DNA from: Paracoccus sp. PAMC 22219
Lineage (GTDB): Bacteria > Pseudomonadota > Alphaproteobacteria > Rhodobacterales > Rhodobacteraceae
Reading direction: 5' to 3'
Assembly (NCBI RefSeq): GCF_000787695.1
Contig: NZ_BBPH01000063.1
Coordinates: forward strand, 1 to 37,851
DNA length: 37,851 bases
The translations under genes and the position numbers were made by a program. This document shows, one piece after another, positions 1 to 8,490 of this stretch (the stretch's first letter is position 1; each line of letters begins with the position of its first letter). The notes beneath the pieces are model-generated. The model did no database searches. It was given only the letters and a program-made list of their open reading frames with translations, and was not told where the DNA came from.

Positions 1-18
1 TCCAAGATCATCAAGTGA
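1..18 (+). CDS. tuf: Elongation factor Tu, last five codons (partial)
   Basis: The window opens inside a reading frame that ends S-K-I-I-K-stop. This fits the C-terminus of bacterial EF-Tu, which usually ends in a short Val/Lys-Ile-Ile motif. EF-Tu is the GTPase that brings aminoacyl-tRNA to the ribosome. Position also supports the call: tuf commonly lies at the end of the str operon, just before rpsJ, and a strong terminator follows 24 bases later. Only five codons are visible, so the assignment rests on context as much as on sequence. Confidence 0.6.
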   Translation, partial: SKIIK

Positions 19-42
19 TCTGACGTCCATTCGGGACAGAAG

Positions 43-69
43 GGGCCGTCCGAAAGGGCGGCCCTTTTT
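43..69 (+). terminator. Rho-independent terminator after tuf
   Basis: A nine-base-pair GC-rich stem (43-51 with 56-64) closed by a GAAA tetraloop is followed directly by five T residues (65-69). This is a textbook intrinsic terminator on the plus strand. It ends the unit that contains tuf, so the S10 cluster downstream needs its own promoter. Confidence 0.85.
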
Positions 70-89
70 CCATGCAGCATGGCGGACCG

Positions 90-1367
90 CTAGGTCAGGC
101 CCGCTTGCGCGAAGACCGGTTGCGCCGCGCGCTGCGTGGCGGCCGGGTCGACATCGCTTCGCGCCATCATGGCCCGCATCCATGTCGCGGCATCCTGCGC
201 CACGTCCGCCCGATGCGCGGCCGCGTCCCAGTGTGGGGACAGATCCACGCCGTGCTGCGCCAGGACGTGAAACAGGGCGGGTAGGTTTGTGAACGTGATC
301 CCATGCGGCAGCATCCGCGCGCCATTCCGGTGCACGGGCGCCACAAAGCCGCCGACCACGCCAGCGTACTCCAGACGGGAACAGCGGGGCGCCAGCTGCG
401 CGCTGGCCATCATGCTGCCGGGGCGGCGGCGCAGGACCAGGATCGTCTGGTCCACGCGGCCCAGCAGCTGCCTGCCATGCAGCGCCGACCCTTCGGCAAA
501 GATCAGGACCTTGGCACCGGCGTAAAGCGCCATCTGCTGCGCGATCGTTCCCTGTCCCGGGTCCATGGTCGCGACGCCCGCCCGGCGCAGCGCCGCGACC
601 AGCGCCGTCTCGCCCGCGTGGGCGCCGTTGCCCTTGTCCAGTTGCCCGCAGCGCTGCACGTACAGCACCCGGTTCTCGACCGGGGCCAGACCGTGCAGGC
701 GGGGCAGCTCGTCCAGCAAGTCAAGGTACTATGCGGGCGGCGCTAGGGCGCTCATATGTTCGGTCTGGGCCTGCACATGCAGGCTGCCTGCGATGAACGG
801 CCGTGTCACGAAGCGGATGCGTGCGGCAGGGACCCCGAACCACGCCGCCATGTCCCAGAAAAAGGCCGGCACGTCGCGGATCAGCTTGCCGGGCTGCAGA
901 ACGAAGATCACCTCTGCATCCGGCTGGTGATACATTGCTGCAGGCAGGCGGTTCAGATGCTCTGCCGCCAGGTGGCCGAAATGGAACAGGCACCGCCCGC
1001 CCCAGACAAACGGTTCTGCCCTGTGCGGCCCCGGATGCCGGGACGGTGTGGCGTTCACGTCGACCGGCTGGTCATGCACCTGATGACGCACGATCGGAGG
1101 GTCGGGGAAATCGGGCCAGACCGGACCGCCGTCGAACAGGACCTCGTGGTGGAACCGCCGCGCCGGAACGACCGGGACGTTCCGCATAACCAGATCGGGC
1201 GGCACGGCGATGTCGCGGCGTGCCGCCGACCAATCGATCGGCGGCAGGGACGTGGCAGGCCGCCGGTCGGCGCCGGGCAGCACGCCCAGAACCGTCATGC
1301 GGACCGAACGGATCGCGTGGATCAGGCCTGGACGCGCCCGGACCCATCTCATCAGATGCTGCTTCAT
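90..1367 (-). pseudogene. Glycosyltransferase 61 family protein (DUF563-like), interrupted by an in-frame TAG
   Basis: The frame from the ATG at 1367 runs 212 codons to a TAG at 729-731. It then continues in the same frame for another 212 sense codons to a TAG at 90-92. The second half carries features of the GT61/DUF563 family: an R-V-L-Y-V-Q-R strand, then an eQ-alyagAkvlIFaEGSALHG block near its middle. The first half has the family-like HFGHLAAEHLNRLPA stretch. Together they match one protein of about 425 residues. Members transfer sugars onto glycans or surface polysaccharides; the substrate here cannot be told. The internal stop may be a real nonsense mutation (CAG to TAG is one base change) or a sequence error. 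The gene sits antisense between tuf and rpsJ, which are normally adjacent. Confidence 0.7.
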
Positions 1368-1399
1368 CGGGGTGCGGGGCCTGCCTGGTTGCTCAACAT

Positions 1400-1428
1400 G
1401 GTCTAGGGGGTGCGGCCTTCCGGTTCAA
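1400..1428 (-). promoter_or_regulatory. Candidate promoter for the glycosyltransferase-like gene
   Basis: Read on the minus strand, TTGAAC (1423-1428) and TAGACC (1400-1405) are separated by exactly 17 bases, about 33 bases upstream of the gene start at 1367. The -35 match is good and the -10 match is weak. It would diverge from the S10 promoter. This is an inference from sequence only. Confidence 0.35.
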
Positions 1429-1451
1429 TGCAGCGTGATGTGCGGCGCGGG

Positions 1452-1480
1452 TTGACCACGGCGCCCAAAACGTCTAGGGC
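1452..1480 (+). promoter_or_regulatory. Candidate promoter of the S10 ribosomal operon
   Basis: TTGACC (1452-1457) is followed after 17 bases by TAGGGC (1475-1480). The -35 box is strong and the -10 weak but of a form seen at GC-rich alphaproteobacterial promoters. Transcription would start near 1487 and give a leader of about 160 bases before rpsJ that contains the 1533-1569 hairpin. No other plus-strand gene lies between the tuf terminator and rpsJ, so a promoter is required in this region. Confidence 0.5.
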
Positions 1481-1532
1481 AGCGCAATCGTAGTCGATCG
1501 CCTGCGTTTGCAGGAAGAATCGGGTGCCATAT

Positions 1533-1569
1533 GCAGGGCCGCCATCCAATGGGCGGCCTGCGTTTTTTT
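1533..1569 (+). terminator. Terminator-like hairpin in the S10 leader (possible attenuator)
   Basis: A stem of about ten base pairs (left arm 1533-1543 with one bulged G, right arm 1551-1560) is followed by CG and seven T residues (1563-1569). It has the form of an intrinsic terminator on the plus strand. No plus-strand gene stands upstream of it apart from the already terminated tuf. It therefore lies inside the leader of the S10 operon and could act as a conditional terminator. In Escherichia coli the S10 leader is controlled by L4-dependent attenuation; homology to that element is not shown here. Confidence 0.6.
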
Positions 1570-1645
1570 CGTACGGTCCGATGCTGGCGCCGCGTGGTGC
1601 GCTGTCAGCCTCTCGACTGGAACTCCCCGCAAGAGGGATGTCTTT

Positions 1646-1954
1646 ATGCAAAGCCAGAATATCCGGATCCGGCTGAAGGCCTTTGATTACCGCGTGCTGG
1701 ATGCCAGCACCCAGGAAATCGTGAACACGGCCAAGCGCACCGGCGCGACCGTCCGCGGCCCGATCCCGCTGCCGAACAAGATCGAGAAATTCACCGTCCT
1801 GCGCGGTCCGCACATCGACAAGAAGTCGCGCGACCAGTGGGAAATCCGCACGCACAAGCGTCTGCTGGACATCGTCGACCCGACCCCGCAGACCGTTGAC
1901 GCCCTCATGAAGCTCGACCTCGCCGCCGGCGTAGATGTCGAGATCAAAGTCTGA
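1646..1954 (+). CDS. rpsJ: 30S ribosomal protein S10
   Basis: The product of 102 residues begins [19 protein letters not shown] and matches S10 along its whole length, including the PIPLPNK loop. S10 assembles into the head of the 30S subunit; in other bacteria it also works as NusE in antitermination. The frame stays open upstream to 1508, but the ATG at 1646 is chosen because it gives the family length and follows an AAGAGGGA ribosome-binding site at suitable spacing. It is the first gene of the S10 cluster, with a leader of about 160 bases carrying a terminator-like hairpin. Confidence 0.97.
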   Translation: MQSQNIRIRLKAFDYRVLDASTQEIVNTAKRTGATVRGPIPLPNKIEKFTVLRGPHIDKKSRDQWEIRTHKRLLDIVDPTPQTVDALMKLDLAAGVDVEIKV

Positions 1955-1965
1955 GGAGGCCGATC

Positions 1966-2856
1966 ATGTTGCGTACTGGTATCATCGCCAAGAAACTGGG
2001 CATGACCCGTCTGTTCCTTGAGGACGGCCGTCAGGTCCCCGTCACCGTCCTGCAACTGGACGGCCTGCAGGTCATCGCGCAGCGCACCGCCGCGACCGAT
2101 GGCTATACCGCTGTCCAGCTGGGCGCCGGTGAAGCGAAAGCAAAGCGCACGACCGCAGCCATGCGCGGTCATTTCGCGAAAGCCTCGGTCGCGCCCAAGC
2201 GCAAGATCGTGGAATTCCGCGTGGCGGAAGAAAACCTGATCAACGTCGGTGAGGAAATCACGGCTGACCACTACTTCTCGGGTCAGTATGTGGACATCGC
2301 CGGCATCTCGATCGGTAAGGGCTTTGCGGGCGCCATGAAGCGTCACAACTTTGGCGGTCTGCGTGCATCGCACGGCGTGTCCGTCAGCCACCGTTCGCAC
2401 GGTTCGACCGGCCAGTGCCAGGACCCCGGCAAGGTGTTTAAGGGCAAGAAGATGGCAGGTCACCTGGGTGCCGTCCGGGTCACCACGCAGAACCTGCAGG
2501 TCGTGCGCACGGACAGCGACCGTGGCCTGATCATGGTCAAGGGCTCGGTTCCGGGTTCCAAGGGTGGCTGGGTCACCGTCAAGGACGCCGTGAAGAAAGC
2601 GACGCCCGAGAACCTGATCTATCCGGCTGCCCTGCGTTCCGCCGCGAACGAGGCCAAGCGTCTGGCTGAGGAAGCCGCCGCCGCCGCCGCCGCCGAGGAA
2701 GAAGCCGCCCGCGAGGAAGCCGCCCGTCTGGCCGCCGAGCAGGAAGCCGCCGCCCTGGCCGAGGCTGAAGCCTCGATCAAGTCGGACAAGGAAGCCGTCG
2801 ATCCCAACGCGGAAGAGCCGGCCTCCAATGACGACGCGCCGGAAGGAGACAAGTGA
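1966..2856 (+). CDS. rplC: 50S ribosomal protein L3 with a long acidic C-terminal tail
   Basis: Residues 1-211 are a normal L3. They include the [20 protein letters not shown] loop that reaches toward the peptidyl-transferase centre, and Gln150, the position methylated by PrmB in E. coli. Residues 212-296 are an added tail: an Ala/Glu/Arg-rich stretch (about 224-269) expected to form a charged helix or coiled coil, then an Asp/Glu/Asn/Pro-rich end. E. coli L3 is 209 residues. Extended L3 proteins are, from memory, usual in Rhodobacteraceae. The start follows a GAGGAGG site that overlaps the rpsJ stop. The stop overlaps the next start as TGATG. Confidence 0.97.
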   Translation: MLRTGIIAKKLGMTRLFLEDGRQVPVTVLQLDGLQVIAQRTAATDGYTAVQLGAGEAKAKRTTAAMRGHFAKASVAPKRKIVEFRVAEENLINVGEEITADHYFSGQYVDIAGISIGKGFAGAMKRHNFGGLRASHGVSVSHRSHGSTGQCQDPGKVFKGKKMAGHLGAVRVTTQNLQVVRTDSDRGLIMVKGSVPGSKGGWVTVKDAVKKATPENLIYPAALRSAANEAKRLAEEAAAAAAAEEEAAREEAARLAAEQEAAALAEAEASIKSDKEAVDPNAEEPASNDDAPEGDK

Positions 2857-3476
2857 TGAAACTTGATGTGATCAAGCTGGATTCCGGCGCAGCCGGGTCG
2901 ATCGATCTGGCCGACGACATCTTTGGCCTGGAGCCGCGCGGCGACATCCTGCAGCGCGTCGTGCGCTGGCAGCGCGCGAAGGCACAGGCCGGCACCCACT
3001 CGGTGCTGGGCAAGTCGGACGTCAGCTACTCGACCAAGAAGATCTATCGCCAGAAGGGCACCGGCGGCGCACGCCACGGCTCCCGCAAGGCGCCGATCTT
3101 CCGTCACGGCGGCGTCTACAAGGGTCCGACCCCGCGGTCGCACGCTTTCGACCTGCCCAAGAAGGTCCGTGCCCTGGGTCTGCGTCACGCGCTGTCGGCG
3201 AAAGCCACCGCGGGTGAACTGGTGATCATCGAGGATCTGAACCTCGCCGACGCCAAGACCGCAGCCGTTGCCAAGGCCGTCCGCGAGAACGGCTGGAAGC
3301 GCGTGCTGGTGATCGACGGTGCCGAAGTGAACGAGAACTTCGCCCGTGCCGCCCGCAACATCGAAGGCGTGGACATCCTGCCGTCGATGGGTGCCAACGT
3401 GTATGACATCCTCAAGCGTGATACCCTGGTCATCACGCGCGCCGGTGTCGAAGCTCTGGAGGCTCGTCTGAAATGA
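2856..3476 (+). CDS. rplD: 50S ribosomal protein L4
   Basis: The product of 206 residues matches L4, including the conserved [20 protein letters not shown] segment that forms the extended loop lining the exit tunnel. L4 binds 23S rRNA; in E. coli it also represses its own operon by attenuation and translational control. The ATG at 2856 is chosen over the GTG at 2853 because it overlaps the rplC stop as TGATG and follows GGAAGGAG at good spacing. The 3' end overlaps rplW as ATGA, which indicates translational coupling. Confidence 0.96.
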   Translation: MKLDVIKLDSGAAGSIDLADDIFGLEPRGDILQRVVRWQRAKAQAGTHSVLGKSDVSYSTKKIYRQKGTGGARHGSRKAPIFRHGGVYKGPTPRSHAFDLPKKVRALGLRHALSAKATAGELVIIEDLNLADAKTAAVAKAVRENGWKRVLVIDGAEVNENFARAARNIEGVDILPSMGANVYDILKRDTLVITRAGVEALEARLK

Positions 3477-3769
3477 GCGCGAAAGCAGAACATTACGACG
3501 TGATCGTCAAGCCGATCATCACCGAAAAGGCCACCATGACGTCCGAGAACAACGGCGTCGTGTTCCAGGTCGCCAAGGACTCGAACAAGCCGCAGATCAA
3601 GCAGGCCATCGAGGCCCTGTTCGGCGTCAAGGTGAAGGCGGTCAACACCACCATCACCAAGGGCAAGACCAAGCGCTTCCGCGGCCAGCTGGGTCGTCGC
3701 AGCGACGTCAAGAAAGCCTATGTGACGCTGGAAGCCGGCAGCACCATCGACGTTTCGACCGGTCTCTGA
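3473..3769 (+). CDS. rplW: 50S ribosomal protein L23
   Basis: The 98-residue product begins [20 protein letters not shown] and has the usual L23 core ([25 protein letters not shown]) and the [13 protein letters not shown] strand. L23 sits at the tunnel exit and is the docking site for trigger factor and SRP. The start overlaps the rplD stop by four bases. A stable hairpin without a T tract follows at 3786-3811, in the widest spacer of this part of the cluster. Confidence 0.97.
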   Translation: MSAKAEHYDVIVKPIITEKATMTSENNGVVFQVAKDSNKPQIKQAIEALFGVKVKAVNTTITKGKTKRFRGQLGRRSDVKKAYVTLEAGSTIDVSTGL

Positions 3770-3785
3770 TAACCGGACGCGATCT

Positions 3786-3811
3786 GGCGGCCCCGGCGAT
3801 CCGGGGCCGCC
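3786..3811 (+). other. Stable stem-loop in the rplW-rplB spacer
   Basis: An 11-base-pair perfect GC stem (3786-3796 with 3801-3811) encloses a CGAT loop. No T run follows, so it is unlikely to be an efficient terminator. It may be an mRNA processing or stability site, or a binding site for a ribosomal protein; none of these is shown by the sequence. Confidence 0.6.
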
Positions 3812-3862
3812 GCAATTGACTGAAACGGACCACCCTGGTCCAAAGCAACGGAAGACAGAAAG

Positions 3863-4702
3863 ATGGCATTGAAGTCGTACAAACCGACGACGCCTGGCCA
3901 GCGTGGGCTGGTTCTGATCGACCGTTCGGAGCTTTGGAAAGGTCGCCCTGTCAAGAGCCTCACCGAGGGTCTGACCAAGAAAGGCGGCCGGAACAACACC
4001 GGACGGATCACCATGCGCCGCATTGGTGGCGGCGCGAAACGCCTGTATCGCATCGTCGATTTCAAGCGGACCAAGTTCGACGTGGCTGCCACGGTCGAGC
4101 GGATCGAATACGATCCCAACCGTACCGCCTTCATCGCGCTGGTGAAGTACGAGGACGGCGAGCAGACCTATATCCTGGCACCGCAGCGCCTGGCCATCGG
4201 TGACAAGGTCATCGCGGGTTCCAAGGTCGACGTGAAGCCGGGCAACGCCATGCCCTTCAGCGGCATGCCGATCGGCACGATTGTGCACAACGTCGAGCTG
4301 AAAGCCGGCAAGGGCGGGCAGATCGCACGTTCGGCTGGCACCTATGCCCAGTTCGTGGGTCGTGACGGCGGCTACGCCCAGATCCGCCTGTCCTCGGGCG
4401 AGCTGCGTCTGGTGCGTCAGGAATGCATGGCCACCATCGGTGCCGTGTCGAATGCCGACCACTCGAACCAGAACCTGGGCAAGGCCGGTCGCAACCGCCA
4501 CAAGGGCATCCGCCCGAGCGTTCGCGGCGTCGCCATGAACCCGATCGACCACCCGCATGGTGGTGGTGAGGGTCGCACGTCGGGTGGCCGCACGCCGGTC
4601 ACGCCCTGGGGTAAAGACACCAAGGGCAAGAAGACCCGCAGCAACAAGGCGACCGACAAGTACATCTTGCGTTCGCGCCACGCGAAAAAGAAGGGGCGTT
4701 GA
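3863..4702 (+). CDS. rplB: 50S ribosomal protein L2
   Basis: The 279-residue product is a full-length L2, with N-terminal [19 protein letters not shown] and the C-terminal [21 protein letters not shown] segment. That segment holds the conserved histidine near the peptidyl-transferase region. L2 is a primary 23S rRNA binder needed for subunit joining. The ATG at 3863 follows a GGAAGA-type site. Only three bases separate its stop from rpsS. Confidence 0.98.
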   Translation: MALKSYKPTTPGQRGLVLIDRSELWKGRPVKSLTEGLTKKGGRNNTGRITMRRIGGGAKRLYRIVDFKRTKFDVAATVERIEYDPNRTAFIALVKYEDGEQTYILAPQRLAIGDKVIAGSKVDVKPGNAMPFSGMPIGTIVHNVELKAGKGGQIARSAGTYAQFVGRDGGYAQIRLSSGELRLVRQECMATIGAVSNADHSNQNLGKAGRNRHKGIRPSVRGVAMNPIDHPHGGGEGRTSGGRTPVTPWGKDTKGKKTRSNKATDKYILRSRHAKKKGR

Positions 4703-4705
4703 TCC

Positions 4706-4984
4706 ATGGCACGTTCTGTTTGGAAAGGCCCCTTTGTTGACGCCTATGTGCTCAAGAAAGCGGAAAAGGTCCGTGAATCGGGCAAGTCCGAGGTCATCAA
4801 GATCTGGTCGCGTCGTTCGACCATCCTGCCGCAATTCGTGGGTCTGACCTTTGCCGTCTACAACGGCCACAAGCACATCCCCGTGAATGTCAGCGAAGAC
4901 ATGATCGGTCAGAAGTTCGGTGAATATTCGCCCACGCGGACCTATTACGGTCACGCCGCGGACAAGAAAGCGAAGAGGAAGTAA
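4706..4984 (+). CDS. rpsS: 30S ribosomal protein S19
   Basis: The 92-residue product ([20 protein letters not shown]...) has the [29 protein letters not shown] core and the [13 protein letters not shown] end of S19. It lies in the 30S head beside S13, at the subunit interface. It is packed between rplB and rplV with spacers of 3 and 5 bases, as is usual for this operon. Confidence 0.98.
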   Translation: MARSVWKGPFVDAYVLKKAEKVRESGKSEVIKIWSRRSTILPQFVGLTFAVYNGHKHIPVNVSEDMIGQKFGEYSPTRTYYGHAADKKAKRK

Positions 4985-4989
4985 TCGTC

Positions 4990-5370
4990 ATGGGTAAGGA
5001 AAACAATCCGCGCCGCGTGGCGGAGAACGAGGCCTTCGCCAAGACGAAGATGCTTCGCACCTCGCCGCAGAAGCTGAACCTGGTGGCTCAGCTGATCCGT
5101 GGCAAGAAGGTCGACAAGGCTCTGGCCGACCTGACCTTCTCGCACAAGCGCATCGCCGGCGACGTGAAGAAGTGCCTTCAGTCCGCCATCGCGAACGCCG
5201 AGAACAACCACGGTCTGGACGTCGACAACCTGGTCGTCGCCGAAGCCTGGGTCGGCAAGAACCTGGTGATGAAGCGTGGCCGTCCGCGGGCACGTGGCCG
5301 CTTCGGCAAGATCATGAAGCCGTTTTCGGAAATCACCATCAAGGTGCGCCAAGTCGAGGAGCAAGCGTAA
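4990..5370 (+). CDS. rplV: 50S ribosomal protein L22
   Basis: The 126-residue product has the L22 core ([23 protein letters not shown]) and the tip of the tunnel hairpin ([15 protein letters not shown]). That hairpin lines the exit tunnel and is a known macrolide-resistance site in other bacteria. The TAA stop shares its last A with the ATG of rpsC, so the two genes are probably translationally coupled. Confidence 0.98.
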   Translation: MGKENNPRRVAENEAFAKTKMLRTSPQKLNLVAQLIRGKKVDKALADLTFSHKRIAGDVKKCLQSAIANAENNHGLDVDNLVVAEAWVGKNLVMKRGRPRARGRFGKIMKPFSEITIKVRQVEEQA

Positions 5371-6080
5371 TGGGTCAGAAGGTCAATCCGATCGGCATGC
5401 GCCTCCAGGTCAACCGCACCTGGGACAGCCGCTGGTACGCCGACGACAAGGACTATGGCAATCTGCTGCTTGAAGACCTGAAGATCCGGGACTTCATCCG
5501 CACCGAGGCCAAGCAGGCCGGCATCAGCCGCGTCATCATCGAGCGTCCCCACAAGAAGTGCCGCGTGACCATTCACGCAGCGCGTCCCGGTGTCATCATC
5601 GGGAAAAAGGGTGCGGACATCGAGACGCTGCGCAAGAAGCTGGCGAACTTCACCGACAGCGAACTGCACCTGAACATCGTCGAAGTGCGCAAGCCCGACG
5701 TCGATGCGACGCTGGTCGCCGAATCGATCGCACAGCAGCTGGAGCGTCGTGTGTCGTTCCGCCGCGCGATGAAGCGCTCGGTCCAGAACGCGATGCGCAT
5801 GGGTGCCCTGGGCATCCGCGTGAACGTCGCGGGCCGCCTTGGCGGCGCTGAGATCGCCCGGACCGAATGGTACCGCGAGGGCCGTGTGCCCCTGCATACC
5901 CTGCGGGCCGACATCGACTATGCACTCTGCGAAGCCACGACCCCGTACGGGATCATCGGTGTGAAGGTGTGGATCTTCAAGGGCGAGATCATGGAACATG
6001 ATCCCCAGGCCCATGATCGCCGCGCTGCCGAGGCCCAGGAAGGTCCGGCCCCCCGTGGTCCGCGCCGCGACGCCCGGTAA
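5370..6080 (+). CDS. rpsC: 30S ribosomal protein S3
   Basis: The 236-residue product begins [20 protein letters not shown]. It contains the KH-type motif [18 protein letters not shown] and the S3 C-terminal domain ([50 protein letters not shown]). S3 shapes the mRNA entry site and helps unwind mRNA. The start at 5370 overlaps the rplV stop by one base; the open frame upstream is ignored because it only reads rplV out of frame. The last 25 or so residues are a charged, variable tail. Confidence 0.97.
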   Translation: MGQKVNPIGMRLQVNRTWDSRWYADDKDYGNLLLEDLKIRDFIRTEAKQAGISRVIIERPHKKCRVTIHAARPGVIIGKKGADIETLRKKLANFTDSELHLNIVEVRKPDVDATLVAESIAQQLERRVSFRRAMKRSVQNAMRMGALGIRVNVAGRLGGAEIARTEWYREGRVPLHTLRADIDYALCEATTPYGIIGVKVWIFKGEIMEHDPQAHDRRAAEAQEGPAPRGPRRDAR

Positions 6081-6093
6081 GGAGTAGAAAACA

Positions 6094-6507
6094 ATGCTGC
6101 AACCGAAACGGACCAAGTTCCGCAAACAGCACAAGGGCCGTATCCACGGCGAGGCAAAGGGCGGTTTCGACCTGAACTTTGGCTCGTTCGCCCTGAAGGC
6201 AACCGAACCGGAGCGCGTCACCGCGCGCCAGATCGAGGCGGCCCGCCGCGCGATCACCCGTCACATGAAGCGTCAGGGCCGGGTCTGGATCCGGATTTTC
6301 CCGGACGTTCCGGTGTCGTCCAAGCCCACCGAAGTCCGGATGGGTAAGGGCAAGGGTTCCGTCGATTTCTGGGCCGCCCGGGTGCACCCCGGCCGGATCA
6401 TGTTCGAGATCGACGGCGTGAACGACGTCATCGCCCGCGAGGCCCTGCGCCTTGGCGCGATGAAGCTGCCGGTTCTGACCCGCATCGTCGCCCGCGAAGA
6501 CTGGTAA
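6094..6507 (+). CDS. rplP: 50S ribosomal protein L16
   Basis: The 137-residue product ([24 protein letters not shown]...) matches L16, with the [18 protein letters not shown] and [15 protein letters not shown] segments. L16 is a late-assembling 50S protein next to the A-site tRNA elbow. An AAGGAG site precedes it. A 191-base spacer follows, unusual in this operon, with a strong hairpin. Confidence 0.97.
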   Translation: MLQPKRTKFRKQHKGRIHGEAKGGFDLNFGSFALKATEPERVTARQIEAARRAITRHMKRQGRVWIRIFPDVPVSSKPTEVRMGKGKGSVDFWAARVHPGRIMFEIDGVNDVIAREALRLGAMKLPVLTRIVAREDW

Positions 6508-6534
6508 GCGCAGGCCCGCCGGGCCAGCGCGAAA

Positions 6535-6572
6535 GGGGGCCCCGCCGAGCGATCGGCGGGCCCCTGCCTTTT
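6535..6572 (+). terminator. Strong hairpin with short T run after rplP (partial terminator or attenuator)
   Basis: Arms 6535-6548 and 6553-6564 pair over about twelve GC-rich positions with one bulge and a GCGA loop. The sequence TGCCTTTT follows. The T run is short and offset, so termination would be partial at best. It lies in the 191-base rplP-rpmC spacer and might set a stoichiometry step. No gene was found in the rest of that spacer. Confidence 0.45.
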
Positions 6573-6698
6573 CCCGCAAACGGTCTTGCCAAACGGGCGT
6601 CCAGCCTGTATGCGCAGGCCTTCATCACGAAACTCCACCGGAATCAGGGTGGCCCTGGCGACAGGGGCTCTCCGGTGATGTTGAAAGGAAGACGCGTC

Positions 6699-6905
6699 AT
6701 GGACGCCACCGAACTGAAGTCGAAAACGCCCGACCAGCTGAAGGATCAGCTGGTTGCGCTGAAGAAAGAGGCCTTCAACCTGCGTTTCCAGCAGGCGACC
6801 GGTCAGCTGGAAAGCACTGCACGCATGCGCACCGTCCGTCGCGACGTCGCCCGCGTGAAGACGATTCTGAATCAGAAAGCGGCCGACGCCGCGGCCTCGA
6901 ACTAA
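6699..6905 (+). CDS. rpmC: 50S ribosomal protein L29
   Basis: The 68-residue product [23 protein letters not shown]... has the L29 pattern ([30 protein letters not shown]). L29 lies next to L23 at the tunnel exit. An upstream in-frame ATG at 6675 would add eight residues. The ATG at 6699 is chosen because GAAAGGAAG stands at correct spacing and the family normally starts here. Confidence 0.95.
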   Translation: MDATELKSKTPDQLKDQLVALKKEAFNLRFQQATGQLESTARMRTVRRDVARVKTILNQKAADAAASN

Positions 6906-6917
6906 GGAGCCCGGTCC

Positions 6918-7163
6918 ATGCCCAAACGCATTCTTCAAGGCCGCGTCACCAGCGACAAGAACGAGCAGACGATCACCGTGATCGTGGAGCGGCGCTTCAA
7001 GCACCCCGTTCTGCATAAGATCGTGCGCTCGTCCAAGAAATACCGCGCCCATGACGCGGAAAACCAGTTCAAGATCGGTGATCTCGTTCGCATCGTCGAA
7101 TGTGCCCCGATCTCGAAGACGAAACGCTGGACTGTCCTGACGGACGAAACGGCTTCGGCTTAA
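6918..7163 (+). CDS. rpsQ: 30S ribosomal protein S17
   Basis: The 81-residue product [26 protein letters not shown]... shows the OB-fold core of S17, including [31 protein letters not shown]. It is a primary 16S rRNA binder near the 5' domain. Spacing to rpmC is 12 bases with an AAGGAG site overlapping the rpmC stop. Confidence 0.97.
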   Translation: MPKRILQGRVTSDKNEQTITVIVERRFKHPVLHKIVRSSKKYRAHDAENQFKIGDLVRIVECAPISKTKRWTVLTDETASA

Positions 7164-7239
7164 GTCCATCATCACAGATCAGAAATGATCGAAACCCTGG
7201 GGCCGCAACCGGCGGTCCCCAAAGGTCGGGAGAAACCAA

Positions 7240-7608
7240 ATGATCCAGATGCAGACCAATCTGGATGTTGCTGATAACTCGGGCGCTCGCCGGGTTCAGT
7301 GCATCAAGGTCCTGGGTGGTTCGCACCGTCGCTATGCGTCGGTGGGCGACATCATTGTCGTGTCCGTTAAGGAAGCCATCCCTCGGGGCCGGGTGAAGAA
7401 GGGTGACGTCCGCAAGGCCGTCGTCGTTCGCACCGCCAAGGAAGTGAATCGCGAAGACGGAACCTCGATCCGCTTCGACCGCAACGCCGCCGTCATCCTG
7501 AACAACCAGGGCGAACCGGTCGGCACCCGTATCTTCGGGCCGGTCGTGCGCGAGCTGCGTGCGAAGAACTTCATGAAGATCATCTCGCTTGCGCCGGAGG
7601 TGCTGTAA
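7240..7608 (+). CDS. rplN: 50S ribosomal protein L14
   Basis: The 122-residue product ([28 protein letters not shown]...) is a canonical L14, ending in [13 protein letters not shown]14 lies at the subunit interface and contacts L19 and 16S helix 14. A GTCGGGAGA-type site lies upstream. The TAA stop shares its last base with the rplX ATG. Confidence 0.98.
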   Translation: MIQMQTNLDVADNSGARRVQCIKVLGGSHRRYASVGDIIVVSVKEAIPRGRVKKGDVRKAVVVRTAKEVNREDGTSIRFDRNAAVILNNQGEPVGTRIFGPVVRELRAKNFMKIISLAPEVL

Positions 7609-7913
7609 TGGCTGCCAAGCTGAAAAAGGGCGACAAGGTCGTCGTGCTGGCCGGCAAGGACAAGGGCAAGCAGGGTGAGATCACCGCTGTCATGCCCAAG
7701 GACAACAAGGCCATCGTGGACGGCGTAAACGTCGCCATTCGCCACACCAAGCAGTCCCAGAACAGCCAGGGCGGCCGCGTGGCGAAAGCCATGCCGATCG
7801 ACCTGTCGAACCTGTCGCTGATGGACAAGGACGGCAAGGCAACCCGCGTCGGCTTCCGCATGGAAGACGGCGGCAAGGTCCGCTTTGCCAAGACCACGGG
7901 AGACGTGATCTGA
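7608..7913 (+). CDS. rplX: 50S ribosomal protein L24
   Basis: The 101-residue product has the KOW motif ([20 protein letters not shown]) and the [20 protein letters not shown] segment of L24. It initiates 50S assembly by binding the 5' end of 23S rRNA. It overlaps rplN by one base. Its TGA overlaps the rplE ATG (TGATG), so the three genes are tightly coupled. Confidence 0.97.
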   Translation: MAAKLKKGDKVVVLAGKDKGKQGEITAVMPKDNKAIVDGVNVAIRHTKQSQNSQGGRVAKAMPIDLSNLSLMDKDGKATRVGFRMEDGGKVRFAKTTGDVI

Positions 7914-8472
7914 TGCTGGACGACGCCAAGTACACGCCCCGCCTGCGCGCGGTGTTCAACGACACCATCAAGGCCGCGCTGAAGGAAGAGTTCAGCTACA
8001 AGAACGACATGCAGATCCCGCGTCTGGACAAGATCGTCCTGAACATGGGTGTCGGCGAAGCGTGAAAGACACCAAGAAGGTCAAGCAGGCAGCAGACGAG
8101 CTGACGCTGATCGCCGGCCAGAAGGCCATCATCACCTATGCCAAGAAGTCGATCGCCGGCTTCCGCGTGCGTGAAGAGATGCCGCTTGGCTGCAAGGTGA
8201 CCCTGCGCGGCGACCGGATGTACGAGTTCCTGGACCGCCTGATCAACATCGCGCTGCCCCGCGTCCGCGACTTTCGCGGCGTGAAGCCGACGTCGTTCGA
8301 CGGCCGCGGCAACTATGCGATGGGCCTGAAAGAACACATCGTGTTCCCGGAAATCAACTTCGACAAGGTCGACGAAGTTCTGGGGATGGACATCATCATC
8401 TGCACCAACGCGAAGACCGACGCGGAAGCGAAGTCGCTGTTGAAGCATTTCAACATGCCGTTCACCAGCTGA
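7913..8472 (+). CDS. rplE: 50S ribosomal protein L5, apparent one-base frameshift near 8062
   Basis: From the ATG at 7913 the frame gives 50 residues of normal L5 ([20 protein letters not shown]...NMGVGEA) and stops at TGA 8063-8065. The missing part ([19 protein letters not shown]...[11 protein letters not shown]) continues without loss in the frame that starts one base earlier, at 8062. Adding one G (GCGTGA to GCGGTGA) restores a 186-residue L5, the normal length, which holds the family signature [10 protein letters not shown]5 binds 5S rRNA and contacts P-site tRNA and is essential, so a true null is unlikely. No slippery heptamer is visible at the site. The GTGA overlap could in theory allow re-initiation into two pieces, but a dropped base in the sequence is the simplest reading. 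Confidence 0.93.
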
Positions 8473-8490
8473 TCGCGGAGGGAAAGAGAT

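Noticed and set aside
3185-4954. 589-codon open frame on the minus strand opposite rplD-rplW-rplB-rpsS
   Set aside because: It is the shadow of GC-rich ribosomal genes, with His/Arg/Gly-biased composition and no family resemblance.
5172-5369. N-terminal extension of rpsC to 5172
   Set aside because: S3 begins at MGQKVNPIG (5370); the upstream codons belong to rplV in another frame.
8050-8070. Programmed -1 frameshift in rplE
   Set aside because: No X-XXY-YYZ slippery site, no downstream pseudoknot recognised, and no such case known to me for L5.
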